Below are positions 1 to 7,630 of a DNA stretch of 16,533 bases, piece by piece. The stretch comes from an uncultured Ruminococcus sp. (GTDB lineage: Bacteria; Bacillota; Clostridia; Oscillospirales; Acutalibacteraceae): contig CACWNZ010000005.1 of NCBI GenBank assembly GCA_902762335.1, positions 1-16,533 on the forward strand, given 5' to 3'. A program made the position numbers and the translations under genes. Each line of letters opens with the position of its first letter. Positions within the stretch are counted from its first letter, which is position 1. Below the pieces are notes generated by a model. The model was not told the origin of the DNA. It ran no database searches and was given only the letters and a program-made list of their open reading frames with translations.

Positions 1-123
1 GCTGCGGCGGCGGGAATAGTATCATGTACCGTGACGGATGCCGCGGGACGAAAGCATGATATGCCAAAGAAGTAAGCGCGCGCAAGCGCGCGGAACGCGA
101 ACACGGGAGCGCAGGCTCTGCGC
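1..123 (+). repeat. GC-rich intergenic repeat element, copy 1 (left end cut by window edge)
   Basis: This stretch is almost identical to 230-342. The two copies differ by two substitutions (position 34 A against C, and position 62 T against C) and by a 10-base insertion here inside the GCGCGC-rich tract near 75-93. Inside it, GTATCATG (19-26) can pair with CATGATAT (55-62), the last pair being G-T. GCGCA (109-113) can pair with TGCGC (119-123). Copy 2 is preceded by a hairpin whose right arm begins before the equivalent of position 1, so this copy probably extends to the left of the window. The strand is given by analogy with copy 2. No transposase or target-site duplication is visible. It could be a structured RNA, a REP/MITE-like repeat or a degenerate coding repeat. 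Confidence 0.85.
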
Positions 124-198
124 AAAGTTCAAACTCCAGATACCACAATATTGTAAAGCAGGCACGGTAACTATGATAGAATGAAGAAATCAAAGTTC

Positions 199-288
199 AT
201 GAAAAAGCAGCCGGAAAGCAGCCCTATGGGCTGCGGCGGCGGGAATAGTATCATGTACCGTGCCGGATGCCGCGGGACGAAAGCATGA
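199..288 (+). other. possible 29-residue open reading frame inside repeat copy 2
   Basis: ATG at 199 opens a 29-codon frame ending with TGA at 286-288. The peptide begins MKKQPESSP and ends GCRGTKA, with two cysteines. The same frame is open in copy 1, ending at 57-59, and changes one residue there (Ala to Asp). The upstream sequence has only a weak purine-rich stretch (GAAGAAA) as a ribosome binding site, and the frame also covers the inverted repeat. The conservation may therefore be structural rather than coding. I would not call it a gene without expression or comparative data. Confidence 0.2.
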
Positions 289-342
289 TACGCCAAAGAA
301 GTAAGCGCGCGGAACGCGAACACGGGAGCGCAGGCTCTGCGC
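230..342 (+). repeat. GC-rich intergenic repeat element, copy 2, upstream of the xth promoter
   Basis: This is the second copy of the element at 1-123. The perfect inverted repeat GTATCATG (248-255) / CATGATAC (284-291) frames a GC-rich core. A 7-bp hairpin (218-224 with 228-234, loop TAT) sits at its left edge. CGGCGGCG (234-241) is complementary to CGCCGCCG (340-347), so the whole copy could close on itself. The 3' partner CGCCGCCG is absent from copy 1, which diverges after the shared CTCTGCGC. The element ends about 16 bases before the -35 box of the promoter for the AP endonuclease operon. Confidence 0.85.
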
Positions 343-358
343 CGCCGGAAAAAAGTAA

Positions 359-388
359 TTGATGAAACGGTATGAGATGTGTTATAAT
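359..388 (+). promoter_or_regulatory. promoter of the xth-ABC operon
   Basis: The -35 box TTGATG (359-364) and -10 box TATAAT (383-388) are 18 bases apart. TGT just before the -10 box gives an extended -10 (TGnTATAAT). Transcription would begin near 395, about 27 bases before the ATG at 422. The following four genes have short gaps, so this is the only clear promoter for the five-gene unit. Confidence 0.75.
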
Positions 389-421
389 ATAGGCTGATAT
401 ATTATGAAATAAAGGAAGGGA

Positions 422-1186
422 ATGGTAAATACGAAATTCATATCATGGAACGTAAACGGGCTGAGAGCCTGTATGCAGAAGGGCTTTATAGATTTCGTGA
501 ATTCGGAGAATGCGGATTATTACTGTATTCAGGAGACGAAGATGCACGAATCTCAGGCCGACGTGCCGCTGACGATGAACAAATACTTCAACAGCGCGGA
601 AAAAAAGGGTTATTCGGGAACGGCGATCTTTACTCCGCACGAGCCTCTGTCGCTTACGCTCAACGGAATGGAGATAGACGATCATGCGCACGAGGGCAGA
701 ATGATAACCTTCGAGACCGAGAGCTTTTACCTTGTAAACGTATATACGCCCAACGCGCAGGACGAGCTGAAACGCCTTGACTACCGCATGAAATGGGAGG
801 ACGACCTGAGGAACTATCTTACGGAGCTTGATAAGAAAAAGCCCGTTATCTACTGCGGCGACCTCAACGTTGCGCACGAGGAGATAGACCTTAAAAACCC
901 TAAGGGCAACAGGGGCAATCCCGGGTTTTCGGACGAGGAACGCGAAAAGATAGATATACTGCTGAAGTCGGGCTTTACGGACAGCTTTCGCCTGCTGCAC
1001 CCCGACGAAACCGACAGATACAGCTGGTGGTCGTACCGCTTCAGGGCAAGAGAGAAAAATATCGGCTGGCGCATAGACTATTTTATCGTATCGGACAGGA
1101 TAAAGGACAGGATAACGAGAGCCGACATACTTTCGGACGTTTACGGCAGCGATCACTGCCCCGTCGTTCTTGAGATAGATATATAA
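422..1186 (+). CDS. xth: exodeoxyribonuclease III / AP endonuclease
   Basis: The 254-residue product is a full-length Xth/ExoA-type enzyme of the endonuclease/exonuclease/phosphatase fold. This family cuts DNA 5' to abasic sites and trims 3' ends in base-excision repair in the cytoplasm. The metal and catalytic residues expected for the family are visible: N10 and N12 in SWNVNG, E38 in QETK, Y108 in VYTPNA, D147 and N149 in GDLNVAH, the RIDYF motif, and D244/H245 in SDHCPV. The length is typical (about 250-270). The ATG at 422 follows AAGGAAGGGA at a short but acceptable distance. The gene is first in a plus-strand run; the ABC ATPase gene starts 15 bases after its stop. I am sure of the family. 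The symbol could equally be exoA in Gram-positive usage. Confidence 0.95.
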   Translation: MVNTKFISWNVNGLRACMQKGFIDFVNSENADYYCIQETKMHESQADVPLTMNKYFNSAEKKGYSGTAIFTPHEPLSLTLNGMEIDDHAHEGRMITFETESFYLVNVYTPNAQDELKRLDYRMKWEDDLRNYLTELDKKKPVIYCGDLNVAHEEIDLKNPKGNRGNPGFSDEEREKIDILLKSGFTDSFRLLHPDETDRYSWWSYRFRAREKNIGWRIDYFIVSDRIKDRITRADILSDVYGSDHCPVVLEIDI

Positions 1187-1201
1187 AGGGAGGGATACTC
1201 A

Positions 1202-2146
1202 TTGATCGAGGTCAAAGAGCTGAAAAAGCGCTACGGCAGACAGACGGCGCTTGATAACGTGAGCTTTTCCGTAAGGAAGGGCGATATTCTCGGTTTTCTC
1301 GGGCCGAACGGCGCGGGAAAATCCACGACCATGAACATAATTACAGGCTGCCTTTCATCTGACAGCGGAGAGGTGCTTATAAACGGCAAGAGCATTCTTG
1401 ACGACCCCGCAGAGGCAAAAAAGAGCATAGGCTATCTGCCCGAGATACCCCCGCTGTATAACGACATGACCGTAAAAGGCTATCTTGAATTCATTTTCAA
1501 CCTCAAGCGTGTGCGGCTGCCAATGAAGGAGCATCTTGAGCAGATATGCAAAACAACGGGCATAGATGACGTTACACACAGGATAATAAAGCATCTTTCA
1601 AAGGGCTACCGTCAGCGCGTGGGACTTGCGCAGGCGCTCATAGGAGATCCGCCCGTACTTATTCTTGACGAGCCCTCGGTAGGTCTTGACCCCGCGCAGA
1701 TAATAGAGATGAGAAACCTTATACGCAGGCTTGGAGAAACGCATACGGTGATCCTCTCGTCGCACGTTCTCACCGAGATACAGGCGGTATGCGACAGGAT
1801 AATAATAATCAACAACGGAAAAATCGCCGCCTCGGGTACCGTAGACGAGCTTACCGGAACGGGCAGGGGCACTAAGGCGCTGCGCATAATCGCCGAGGGA
1901 CGGGAGCAGAGCATATATTCCGTGCTCAAGAGCGTTGACGGCGTTACCGAGGTATACAAAAAGGGAGAGACGGAAAAGGGCTGCTACGAGTTCCTTACCG
2001 AGAGCAAAAGGGACGTAAGAAGGGCTGTTTCGAGGGCATTGGCAAAGGCAGACTGCAGCATAATGCTCATGCAGCCCGCAGGTCATTCTCTTGAGGAGCT
2101 TTTCCTTGAGATAATCTCCGAGGGAAACACGGTAAAGGAGGACTGA
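1202..2146 (+). CDS. ABC transporter ATP-binding protein, GldA-like
   Basis: This 314-residue nucleotide-binding subunit has Walker A GPNGAGKST (34-42), signature LSKGYRQR (132-139), Walker B LILDEP (153-158), a D-loop SVGLDP and switch histidine H188 in LSSHV. The usual Q-loop position reads YLPE, as is common in ABC-2 exporters. About 100 C-terminal residues form the extra domain typical of this subfamily. The start is TTG at 1202, seven bases after GGGAGGG; no better in-frame start lies near. The gene lies directly before an ABC-2 permease, a GldG-like protein and a DUF4340 protein, matching the GldA-GldF-GldG arrangement known from gliding Bacteroidetes but also widespread in non-gliding Firmicutes. 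It should power the complex at the membrane. The substrate is unknown. Confidence 0.93.
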   Translation: MIEVKELKKRYGRQTALDNVSFSVRKGDILGFLGPNGAGKSTTMNIITGCLSSDSGEVLINGKSILDDPAEAKKSIGYLPEIPPLYNDMTVKGYLEFIFNLKRVRLPMKEHLEQICKTTGIDDVTHRIIKHLSKGYRQRVGLAQALIGDPPVLILDEPSVGLDPAQIIEMRNLIRRLGETHTVILSSHVLTEIQAVCDRIIIINNGKIAASGTVDELTGTGRGTKALRIIAEGREQSIYSVLKSVDGVTEVYKKGETEKGCYEFLTESKRDVRRAVSRALAKADCSIMLMQPAGHSLEELFLEIISEGNTVKED

Positions 2147-2153
2147 GAAAACC

Positions 2154-2858
2154 ATGTTTGCTATTTTCAAAAGAGAGCTTGCGGCTTACTTCACCTCACC
2201 GGTCGGGTACGTTGTAATTGCAGCCTTTATGATGTTCAACGGCATATTCTTTTACGTTCAGTGCCTGTTTGCCGGCACGAGCAACCTGTATAACGTGTTT
2301 CAGAATATGTTTGCCATAGTTCTGTTTCTTATACCGCTCATCACGATGAGACTGTTTTCGGAGGAAAGAAAAAACAGAACGGAGCAGGCGCTTCTTACGG
2401 CGCCCGTAAAGATAGTATCGATAGTATGTGCAAAATTCCTGTCTGCGCTTGTGCTGCTTGCCTTTTGTCTGAGTGCCTATATAATTGACGGGATAATACT
2501 TGCGTTCATAGCATCGCCCGATTGGGGAGTCATATTCGGCAACGTGCTTGCCATGCTGCTTCTGGGCTCCGCCTTCATCTCGATAGGAATATTCATCTCA
2601 TCGCTCACCGAAAGTGTTATAATAGCGGCAGTTTTCTCGTTTGCCGCCAACTTTATTATTAGCCTTGCCGATACGATAGCCTCTACGGTGCCGTGGCAGT
2701 GGCTCAAGGATCTGATAGTCAGCATATCGTTTCAGGCAAGATATTCGGATTTCACACTCGGACTTATCTCGTTTTCGGATACGGTATTCTTCTTAACCGT
2801 AACTCTGCTGTTCCTCTTCCTCACGGACAGAGTGATAGACAGAAGAAGATGGGCTTAA
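2154..2858 (+). CDS. ABC-2 type permease, GldF-like
   Basis: This 234-residue integral membrane protein has about six hydrophobic segments (near residues 18-38, 54-71, 93-117, 123-150, 155-175 and 208-226). Family hallmarks are visible: the N-terminal ELAAYFTSPVGYV, the cytoplasmic loop TMRLFSEERKNRTEQALL after helix 2, and ARYSDFTLGLI before the last helix. These resemble GldF and the NosY-like ABC-2 permeases. It forms the membrane channel partner of the ATPase encoded seven bases upstream. AGGAGG at 2136-2141 lies 12 bases before the ATG, a slightly long spacing that overlaps the end of the upstream gene and suggests translational coupling. Only one permease gene is present, so the transporter probably uses a homodimer or pairs with the GldG-like protein encoded next. 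Confidence 0.9.
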   Translation: MFAIFKRELAAYFTSPVGYVVIAAFMMFNGIFFYVQCLFAGTSNLYNVFQNMFAIVLFLIPLITMRLFSEERKNRTEQALLTAPVKIVSIVCAKFLSALVLLAFCLSAYIIDGIILAFIASPDWGVIFGNVLAMLLLGSAFISIGIFISSLTESVIIAAVFSFAANFIISLADTIASTVPWQWLKDLIVSISFQARYSDFTLGLISFSDTVFFLTVTLLFLFLTDRVIDRRRWA

Positions 2859-2871
2859 AGGAGGTGCCGAC

Positions 2872-4467
2872 ATGACAGAAAACGAAAAGCTTAACGAAAT
2901 AAAGACTTTACCCGCTGCGGAAGGATCCGCTGAAGAGACCTCGTCGGCAGATACTGCCGCAAAGGAGACCGGCGCTGCGCAAACCAGGGATAAAATATCC
3001 CCGAACAAGCCTGCCGCCGTTAAGGAAAAAAAGCCTGTGAGCAGAAAAAAGAAGCACGCTCTGATATCGGGCGCGACCTGTCTGCTGGTAATAGCCGCAG
3101 TTATACTCGTAAACGTAATAGCATCGACACTTACTTCAAAGCTCTCGGGTCTGACCGCCGATGTAACGAGCAAGGGCTCCTTCGGTATCGGCGAGCAGAC
3201 AAGGGACATAGCCGAAAACGTAAAAAAGCAGGTAAACATAACCATACTCAGCGACAGAACGTCTTATTTAGCCTATGACCCCTACTGCAAGCAGACCGCA
3301 TTCCTGGCGGAGGAGATAGAAAAGGTATCCAAGGGCATGATAAAGACCGAATACGTCGATATCGTGAGAAATCCCGCCTTCGTAGAAAAATACCCGAACG
3401 AAAGCCTTAACAAGACGGATATAATCGTCTCCTGCGGAGAAAAGTATTCCCTGCTGCCCGCATCGGAGCTCTTTAACTTCCGGACCTACTACAATGAATA
3501 TCAGTACGTTGCATCGTCACACGCCGAAGAGGCTATTGACAATGCGATAATCACCGTGACAAACGACAAGATAACCAACGTTGCTCTTATAAAGGACTAT
3601 ACCACCGAGGACCCGACTTACTTTGTAAGGACTCTCACCTCTAACGGCTATACCGTAAGAGAGCTCAGTCTGCTGAGCTCGGATATTCCCGCAGAGACGG
3701 ATATGGTGGTGATCTATGCGCCCACACAGGACTATACCGAGGAAAACACCGACAAGGTAAGAAAGTTCCTGTTAAACGGCGGCAGCTACGGCAAAAACGT
3801 TCTTTTCCTCTCCGAGACGAAGGACGTGCAGATGCCCAATCTTGACAAGCTGCTTGCTGAATACGGCATGGAGCTTGACCACGGCTTTGCTTTTGAGGCT
3901 GACGGCTCAAAGATAAACACGAACAGCGCAAACTACTTTGACGGAGTGCTGTGCAATTATGCAAGCAGCAAATATACAGAGCTCGTTTCGGATTCGGGCA
4001 AGCCCGTAATAACGGGTTATGAAAGACCCGTGGTGCTGCTCGATCTCACGATCTGTGAGCCGCTGCTTTCCTATTCCGAGTATTCGGGTATGTGTCCCTT
4101 TAACGCAGGAGATGATTGGAACTATGCCGATGCTATAACGGGCTATAAGACGGTAATTCTTGCAATGGGAAAATCCGGCACCGAGGAGGCAGGCTCCAAC
4201 CTTATAGTATCGGGCTCATACAGACCATTCACGCAGTCTTATTACGGCTCGGACTATGCAAACCGTCTTTATCTTTCAACGATGCTCGCATCTGTCAACG
4301 GCAGGGATACGAGCAGAGTGACAGCGGCGGATAAGGTCATAACCGAGTTCGATCTCAGCATTGACCGTTCGACAGCCGTTAATCTCGGCTTCATAGTTTA
4401 TGCCCTTATTCCCATAATCATTCTCGGAGCAGGCTTCGCAGTATTCCTTATGAGAAGGAACAGATAA
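2872..4467 (+). CDS. GldG-like membrane-anchored ABC auxiliary protein
   Basis: The 531-residue protein begins with about 60 polar, Ala/Glu/Lys-rich residues predicted to be cytoplasmic. A transmembrane helix follows near 62-85, then a roughly 400-residue extracellular region, then a final helix near 505-526 ending in MRRNR. The layout and the conserved strands around VALIKDY, the TLTSNGY segment and VVIYAPTQDYTEEN fit the GldG / ABC-type auxiliary family (often listed as PF09822). The start at 2872 follows AAAGGAGGTG at good spacing, 13 bases after the permease stop. In GldAFG systems this protein is thought to be part of the transporter complex; its biochemical role is not established. The charged N-terminal extension before the first helix is longer than I would expect for the family, which is an impression and not a measured comparison. 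Confidence 0.85.
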   Translation: MTENEKLNEIKTLPAAEGSAEETSSADTAAKETGAAQTRDKISPNKPAAVKEKKPVSRKKKHALISGATCLLVIAAVILVNVIASTLTSKLSGLTADVTSKGSFGIGEQTRDIAENVKKQVNITILSDRTSYLAYDPYCKQTAFLAEEIEKVSKGMIKTEYVDIVRNPAFVEKYPNESLNKTDIIVSCGEKYSLLPASELFNFRTYYNEYQYVASSHAEEAIDNAIITVTNDKITNVALIKDYTTEDPTYFVRTLTSNGYTVRELSLLSSDIPAETDMVVIYAPTQDYTEENTDKVRKFLLNGGSYGKNVLFLSETKDVQMPNLDKLLAEYGMELDHGFAFEADGSKINTNSANYFDGVLCNYASSKYTELVSDSGKPVITGYERPVVLLDLTICEPLLSYSEYSGMCPFNAGDDWNYADAITGYKTVILAMGKSGTEEAGSNLIVSGSYRPFTQSYYGSDYANRLYLSTMLASVNGRDTSRVTAADKVITEFDLSIDRSTAVNLGFIVYALIPIIILGAGFAVFLMRRNR

Positions 4468-4480
4468 GGAGGGCGGCTCT

Positions 4481-6064
4481 ATGAAAAAGAATACCAAGCT
4501 GCTCGTAATATCCGCAGCAATAGTAGCCCTGCTCGGAGCAGCGCTCACGGCAGTGCTGCTTATCCCTTCCAATAAGGACGAGATCACTCTTTCCGACAAG
4601 AATGAGATACTTCTCTTTGACAAGAGCGCTCTTATCCCCGAGGAGATAACCGTGAGCAATCAGGGCGGCGATTATCAGCTTCTTGCCTTTGATACGGGCG
4701 AGGGCTCAAAGGTATCGAAGGCATCTGCGGCGTCAGACGGCGAAAGCGGCGATGATCAGAGCTCTTATACCGATGACGATGAAGATGACGAGATCCCGCT
4801 CATATATACTATGCAGGACCACCCCGAGCTCATGCTTGACAAAACGGTCACCGACGATCTTGTAAGACAGTGCCGCTCGCAGTACGCTATGGAGATAGTT
4901 GACAAAAGCGGCAGCAGATATAAGGAATTCGGACTTGAGCCTGCCGTATCTACCGTAAAGATAAGATACAGCGACAGCTCATACGAGGAGTTCAGTCTCG
5001 GCAGCGAAGCTCCCGGCGGTCAGGGCGTTTACATGAAAACGGGCAGCAGCAAATACGTATATCTCGTGCAGTCGAGTCTTACCAATACGTTCTATATAGA
5101 AAAGCTGCAGCTTTTCGACAAGCAGGTAACGCCCGAGATAAAGGATATTACTTCGTTCACGCTTTCGGGAGAGAACTATAAGGAAACGCTTGAGCTTAAA
5201 AGGAACGGCTACAGCTTTTACGAAGGCTACCATGTTGCCACGGCTCCCGCAAGGTACCCGTGCAGCACCGAGAGCACCGATCAGCTTACGAACTCTTTGT
5301 CCGCGCTCAAGGCAGTATGGATAGCCGATATCAACGTAGATAAGGACGATCTCGCAAGATTCGGTCTTGACAAGCCCTATGAGATAATCGATATCTCTGC
5401 GGACGGCGGTACCAATTTCACGCTGATAGCATCGGCGCCTGACGAGAATAACGTATTCTATCTTACCACCACCGATGATACCAAGGTCTACAGCACCTAC
5501 GCCTCAGAGAATGCGTGGTACGGCATGAAAAAGACGGACGTCGTGTGCAGCCCGCTTCTTGCAGCGGATAAGGACGAGATAGAAAAGGTATCAATAAAGG
5601 CTGATGGCAAGTCATACGAATTCACCTACGCCAAGGAAAGGAAGCTCAGCTCCAACTACTACGATACGGAGGAGACGGAGGTCTATTACGAGGGCAAGAG
5701 GATCAATTCCGCCAACCTTTTGACCTATCTCATGAACGTTTCGGAAATAGTATGGACAAACAAGCCCGCAGATAGCACCGAGGGCATGACGGAGGTGCTT
5801 TCTATAGAGCTGAGCTACTTTAACGAGGAGGAGATCACGGACAAGTTAGTTCTTATGAGAGACTCCTCGGGCAAAACCGTGGCAGTTCTAAACGGCAGAC
5901 CCGAATGCTTTGTTGACAGCGCAACGGTCAACGCCGTTGTTCCTCAGACAGCCGGTATAGCCTCCGATGAAAAGCTGCCGTTGCTTTCGGAGAAAGCCGA
6001 AGCCGAGGCATCACAGTCTTCCGCCGATCAGAGCGGACAGACCGCCACCAAAGCTTCGGAATAA
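4481..6064 (+). CDS. DUF4340 domain-containing membrane-anchored protein
   Basis: This 527-residue protein has an N-terminal membrane anchor (about residues 7-27) with the rest predicted outside the cell. Two DUF4340-like units can be seen. The first begins near GLEPAVSTVKIRYSD and continues through YVYLVQSS. The second begins near FGLDKPYEIIDIS and continues to the TDDTKVYS segment. An acidic low-complexity insert lies at residues 86-104, and the last 25 residues are Ala/Ser/Gln-rich. The start follows GGAGGG and lies 13 bases after the GldG-like gene, making it the last gene of the operon. DUF4340 proteins are repeatedly found next to GldAFG-type transporters, so it is probably a periplasm-side or surface component. 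No enzymatic motif is visible and the function is unknown. Confidence 0.85.
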   Translation: MKKNTKLLVISAAIVALLGAALTAVLLIPSNKDEITLSDKNEILLFDKSALIPEEITVSNQGGDYQLLAFDTGEGSKVSKASAASDGESGDDQSSYTDDDEDDEIPLIYTMQDHPELMLDKTVTDDLVRQCRSQYAMEIVDKSGSRYKEFGLEPAVSTVKIRYSDSSYEEFSLGSEAPGGQGVYMKTGSSKYVYLVQSSLTNTFYIEKLQLFDKQVTPEIKDITSFTLSGENYKETLELKRNGYSFYEGYHVATAPARYPCSTESTDQLTNSLSALKAVWIADINVDKDDLARFGLDKPYEIIDISADGGTNFTLIASAPDENNVFYLTTTDDTKVYSTYASENAWYGMKKTDVVCSPLLAADKDEIEKVSIKADGKSYEFTYAKERKLSSNYYDTEETEVYYEGKRINSANLLTYLMNVSEIVWTNKPADSTEGMTEVLSIELSYFNEEEITDKLVLMRDSSGKTVAVLNGRPECFVDSATVNAVVPQTAGIASDEKLPLLSEKAEAEASQSSADQSGQTATKASE

Positions 6065-6067
6065 CGC

Positions 6068-6114
6068 AAAAAATCAGCCGCAGTCACGGTTTTACGCCAT
6101 GCACTGCGGCTGAT
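6068..6114 (-). terminator. intrinsic terminator between convergent genes
   Basis: A 12-bp perfect stem (6073-6084 with 6103-6114, loop of 18 bases) is followed on the minus strand by six T residues (6073-6068). It should terminate the CNNM/CBS gene ending at 6127. On the plus strand the stem lies nine bases after the DUF4340 stop but no T tract follows it, so termination there is less certain. Confidence 0.85.
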
Positions 6115-6126
6115 GTCATCTGCGGC

Positions 6127-7497
6127 TCAGGATCCCTTCTTATTGTGACTCTTGACTATCAGCACTCTTGATATCCTGCGCTGATCCGCCTCGAGCACGG
6201 TAAACCTCGTGCCGTTTATCATTATGGACGGATGCTCTCCGTTTTTGGGTATATGTCCCATTCTGTCGAGCATTATGCCCGCTATGGTGTCGCTGCCGTC
6301 CTCATCAAAGCTTATTCCGGTGAGATCCTCTATCTCATCAAGAGGAGTTGCTCCGTCTACAGTAAAGCTGTATTCGTTTACGCGCTTTATCACGTCGTCC
6401 TCATTGTCGTATTCGTCCTGTATATTGCCGAGTATGGATTCTATAAGGTCCTCCATGGTGACTATGCCGCCTGTTCCGCCGAATTCGTCGACAACAACGG
6501 CTATCTGCGTTTTATTGGCGGTCATGTATTCAAACATCTCGCTGCAGCGCTTGCTCTCGGGAACGTAGACCGCCGCGCGTATGATGTCGGGGTCTATCTT
6601 ATCCTCGGGCGGGGTCTTGCCGACGTATCTGAGCAGATCCTTGGCATAGATTATGCCGATTATGTCGTCTATGTCGTCGTGATATACGGGCAGGCGCGAC
6701 CTTCCGCTCTCTATGGCAAGACTGACGAGCCTTGAAAGACTGTCGTCGTCCCTTACGGCAACAACGTCCTTTCTGTGGGTCATTATCTCGCCTACCGTGG
6801 TGTCGTCAAACTCGAACACGTTTTCTATCATGCTCCTCGTGTTCTCCTCGATAGTGCCGTTTTCCTCGCCCTCGTCCGCTATCATAAGTATTTTTTCCTC
6901 TGTGGGATTCTCGGGCTGCTCCGTCTGCTTTTCTTCTCTGCGAAAGATCCTTGACAGCAGAAGGCTGATACCGCTGCCGAGCGCGGAAAGCGGGATCAAC
7001 GGTACCGAGAGCACCTTTAGCGGAAGACTTAGCTTTATCAGCACCCGCTCGGCTCTGCCTTCAGTTATTGCCGCGGGCAGCGCATAATAGACAAGCACCA
7101 ACAGAAGCAGCATTATGATAAGCACCGATACAAACGCGTACAGCATTGACATTGAGCTGTCCCTGACACCCGTATTTATGACCGCGCTCAAGGGAAAAAT
7201 AAATATTGTCCCCGCTATGAGAAAAAAAACGGTATTGAGCAGCATACCCGCCGCGCATCTGCCGACGTATTTATTCTGCGCCGCCTTTATGAGCGCTGCA
7301 CGCTCGTGTCCGGGAGTCTCGTTTTCGGGGCCGCCCTTGAGCAGAGCAAGGGACGAATCCCTTACAGCCGAAGTACATACCGAAAAGAAACAGATCAATA
7401 TAAGCAGCAGGGGCAGAACGATCGCCGCTGCGGTCATTATTTCAGGGGTTATTATCTGTTGGTATAATTTTTCGTCAGATGAATAGATACTATGCAT
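6127..7497 (-). CDS. CNNM/CBS/CorC_HlyC-type membrane protein (hemolysin C family)
   Basis: The product (456 residues from the ATG at 7497) has an N-terminal membrane domain of the CNNM/DUF21 type with hydrophobic stretches near residues 21-40, 85-110, 118-142 and 160-180. Two CBS repeats follow (first around GEIMTHRKDVVAV to GIIYAKDLL, second around YVPESKRCSEM to GGTGGIVTMEDLIE). A C-terminal CorC/HlyC domain begins near YSFTVDGATPLDEI. The family handles divalent cations, chiefly magnesium or cobalt efflux; the older name hemolysin C reflects no proven toxin role. A GTG four codons upstream (7509) also opens the frame, but GAGGTGA lies eight bases before the ATG at 7497 and overlaps that GTG, so I choose the ATG. 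The gene is monocistronic and divergent from the asparaginase-like gene. Confidence 0.9.
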   Translation of the reverse strand: MHSIYSSDEKLYQQIITPEIMTAAAIVLPLLLILICFFSVCTSAVRDSSLALLKGGPENETPGHERAALIKAAQNKYVGRCAAGMLLNTVFFLIAGTIFIFPLSAVINTGVRDSSMSMLYAFVSVLIIMLLLLVLVYYALPAAITEGRAERVLIKLSLPLKVLSVPLIPLSALGSGISLLLSRIFRREEKQTEQPENPTEEKILMIADEGEENGTIEENTRSMIENVFEFDDTTVGEIMTHRKDVVAVRDDDSLSRLVSLAIESGRSRLPVYHDDIDDIIGIIYAKDLLRYVGKTPPEDKIDPDIIRAAVYVPESKRCSEMFEYMTANKTQIAVVVDEFGGTGGIVTMEDLIESILGNIQDEYDNEDDVIKRVNEYSFTVDGATPLDEIEDLTGISFDEDGSDTIAGIMLDRMGHIPKNGEHPSIMINGTRFTVLEADQRRISRVLIVKSHNKKGS

Positions 7498-7542
7498 CAG
7501 ACCCTTCACCTCGCGATCCGTTTTTATGACCGTATTTTTACC

Positions 7543-7571
7543 ATTATATCACCTATTGCGGCGCAAATCAA
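7543..7571 (-). promoter_or_regulatory. promoter of the CNNM/CBS gene
   Basis: On the minus strand, TTGATT (7571-7566) and TATAAT (7548-7543) are separated by 17 bases. Transcription would start near 7536, about 39 bases before the chosen ATG. No equally good promoter is seen on the plus strand for the divergent asparaginase-like gene in the same 133-base gap. Confidence 0.8.
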
Positions 7572-7630
7572 TTATTTTGGCGTGCATTATCGCAAATTGC
7601 CCGCTTAAAAAGCTATGAGGAGATCTTGCT

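Noticed and set aside
443..1156. Long open frame on the minus strand opposite the AP endonuclease gene
   Set aside because: It has no family features and no good ribosome site, while the plus-strand frame has every catalytic motif of Xth. It is a shadow of coding constraint.
1202..6064. Assigning a gliding-motility function to the ABC operon
   Set aside because: The Gld names come from Bacteroidetes homologues. Nothing else here supports gliding in a Gram-positive organism.
6209..7486. Several plus-strand open frames inside the CNNM/CBS gene
   Set aside because: They are rich in Ser, Val and Tyr as expected for antisense frames, lack start signals, and lie opposite a gene with clear CBS and CorC domains.
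7495..7509. GTG at 7509 as the start of the CNNM/CBS protein
   Set aside because: GAGGTGA overlaps this GTG and stands eight bases before the ATG at 7497, which is the better placed start.
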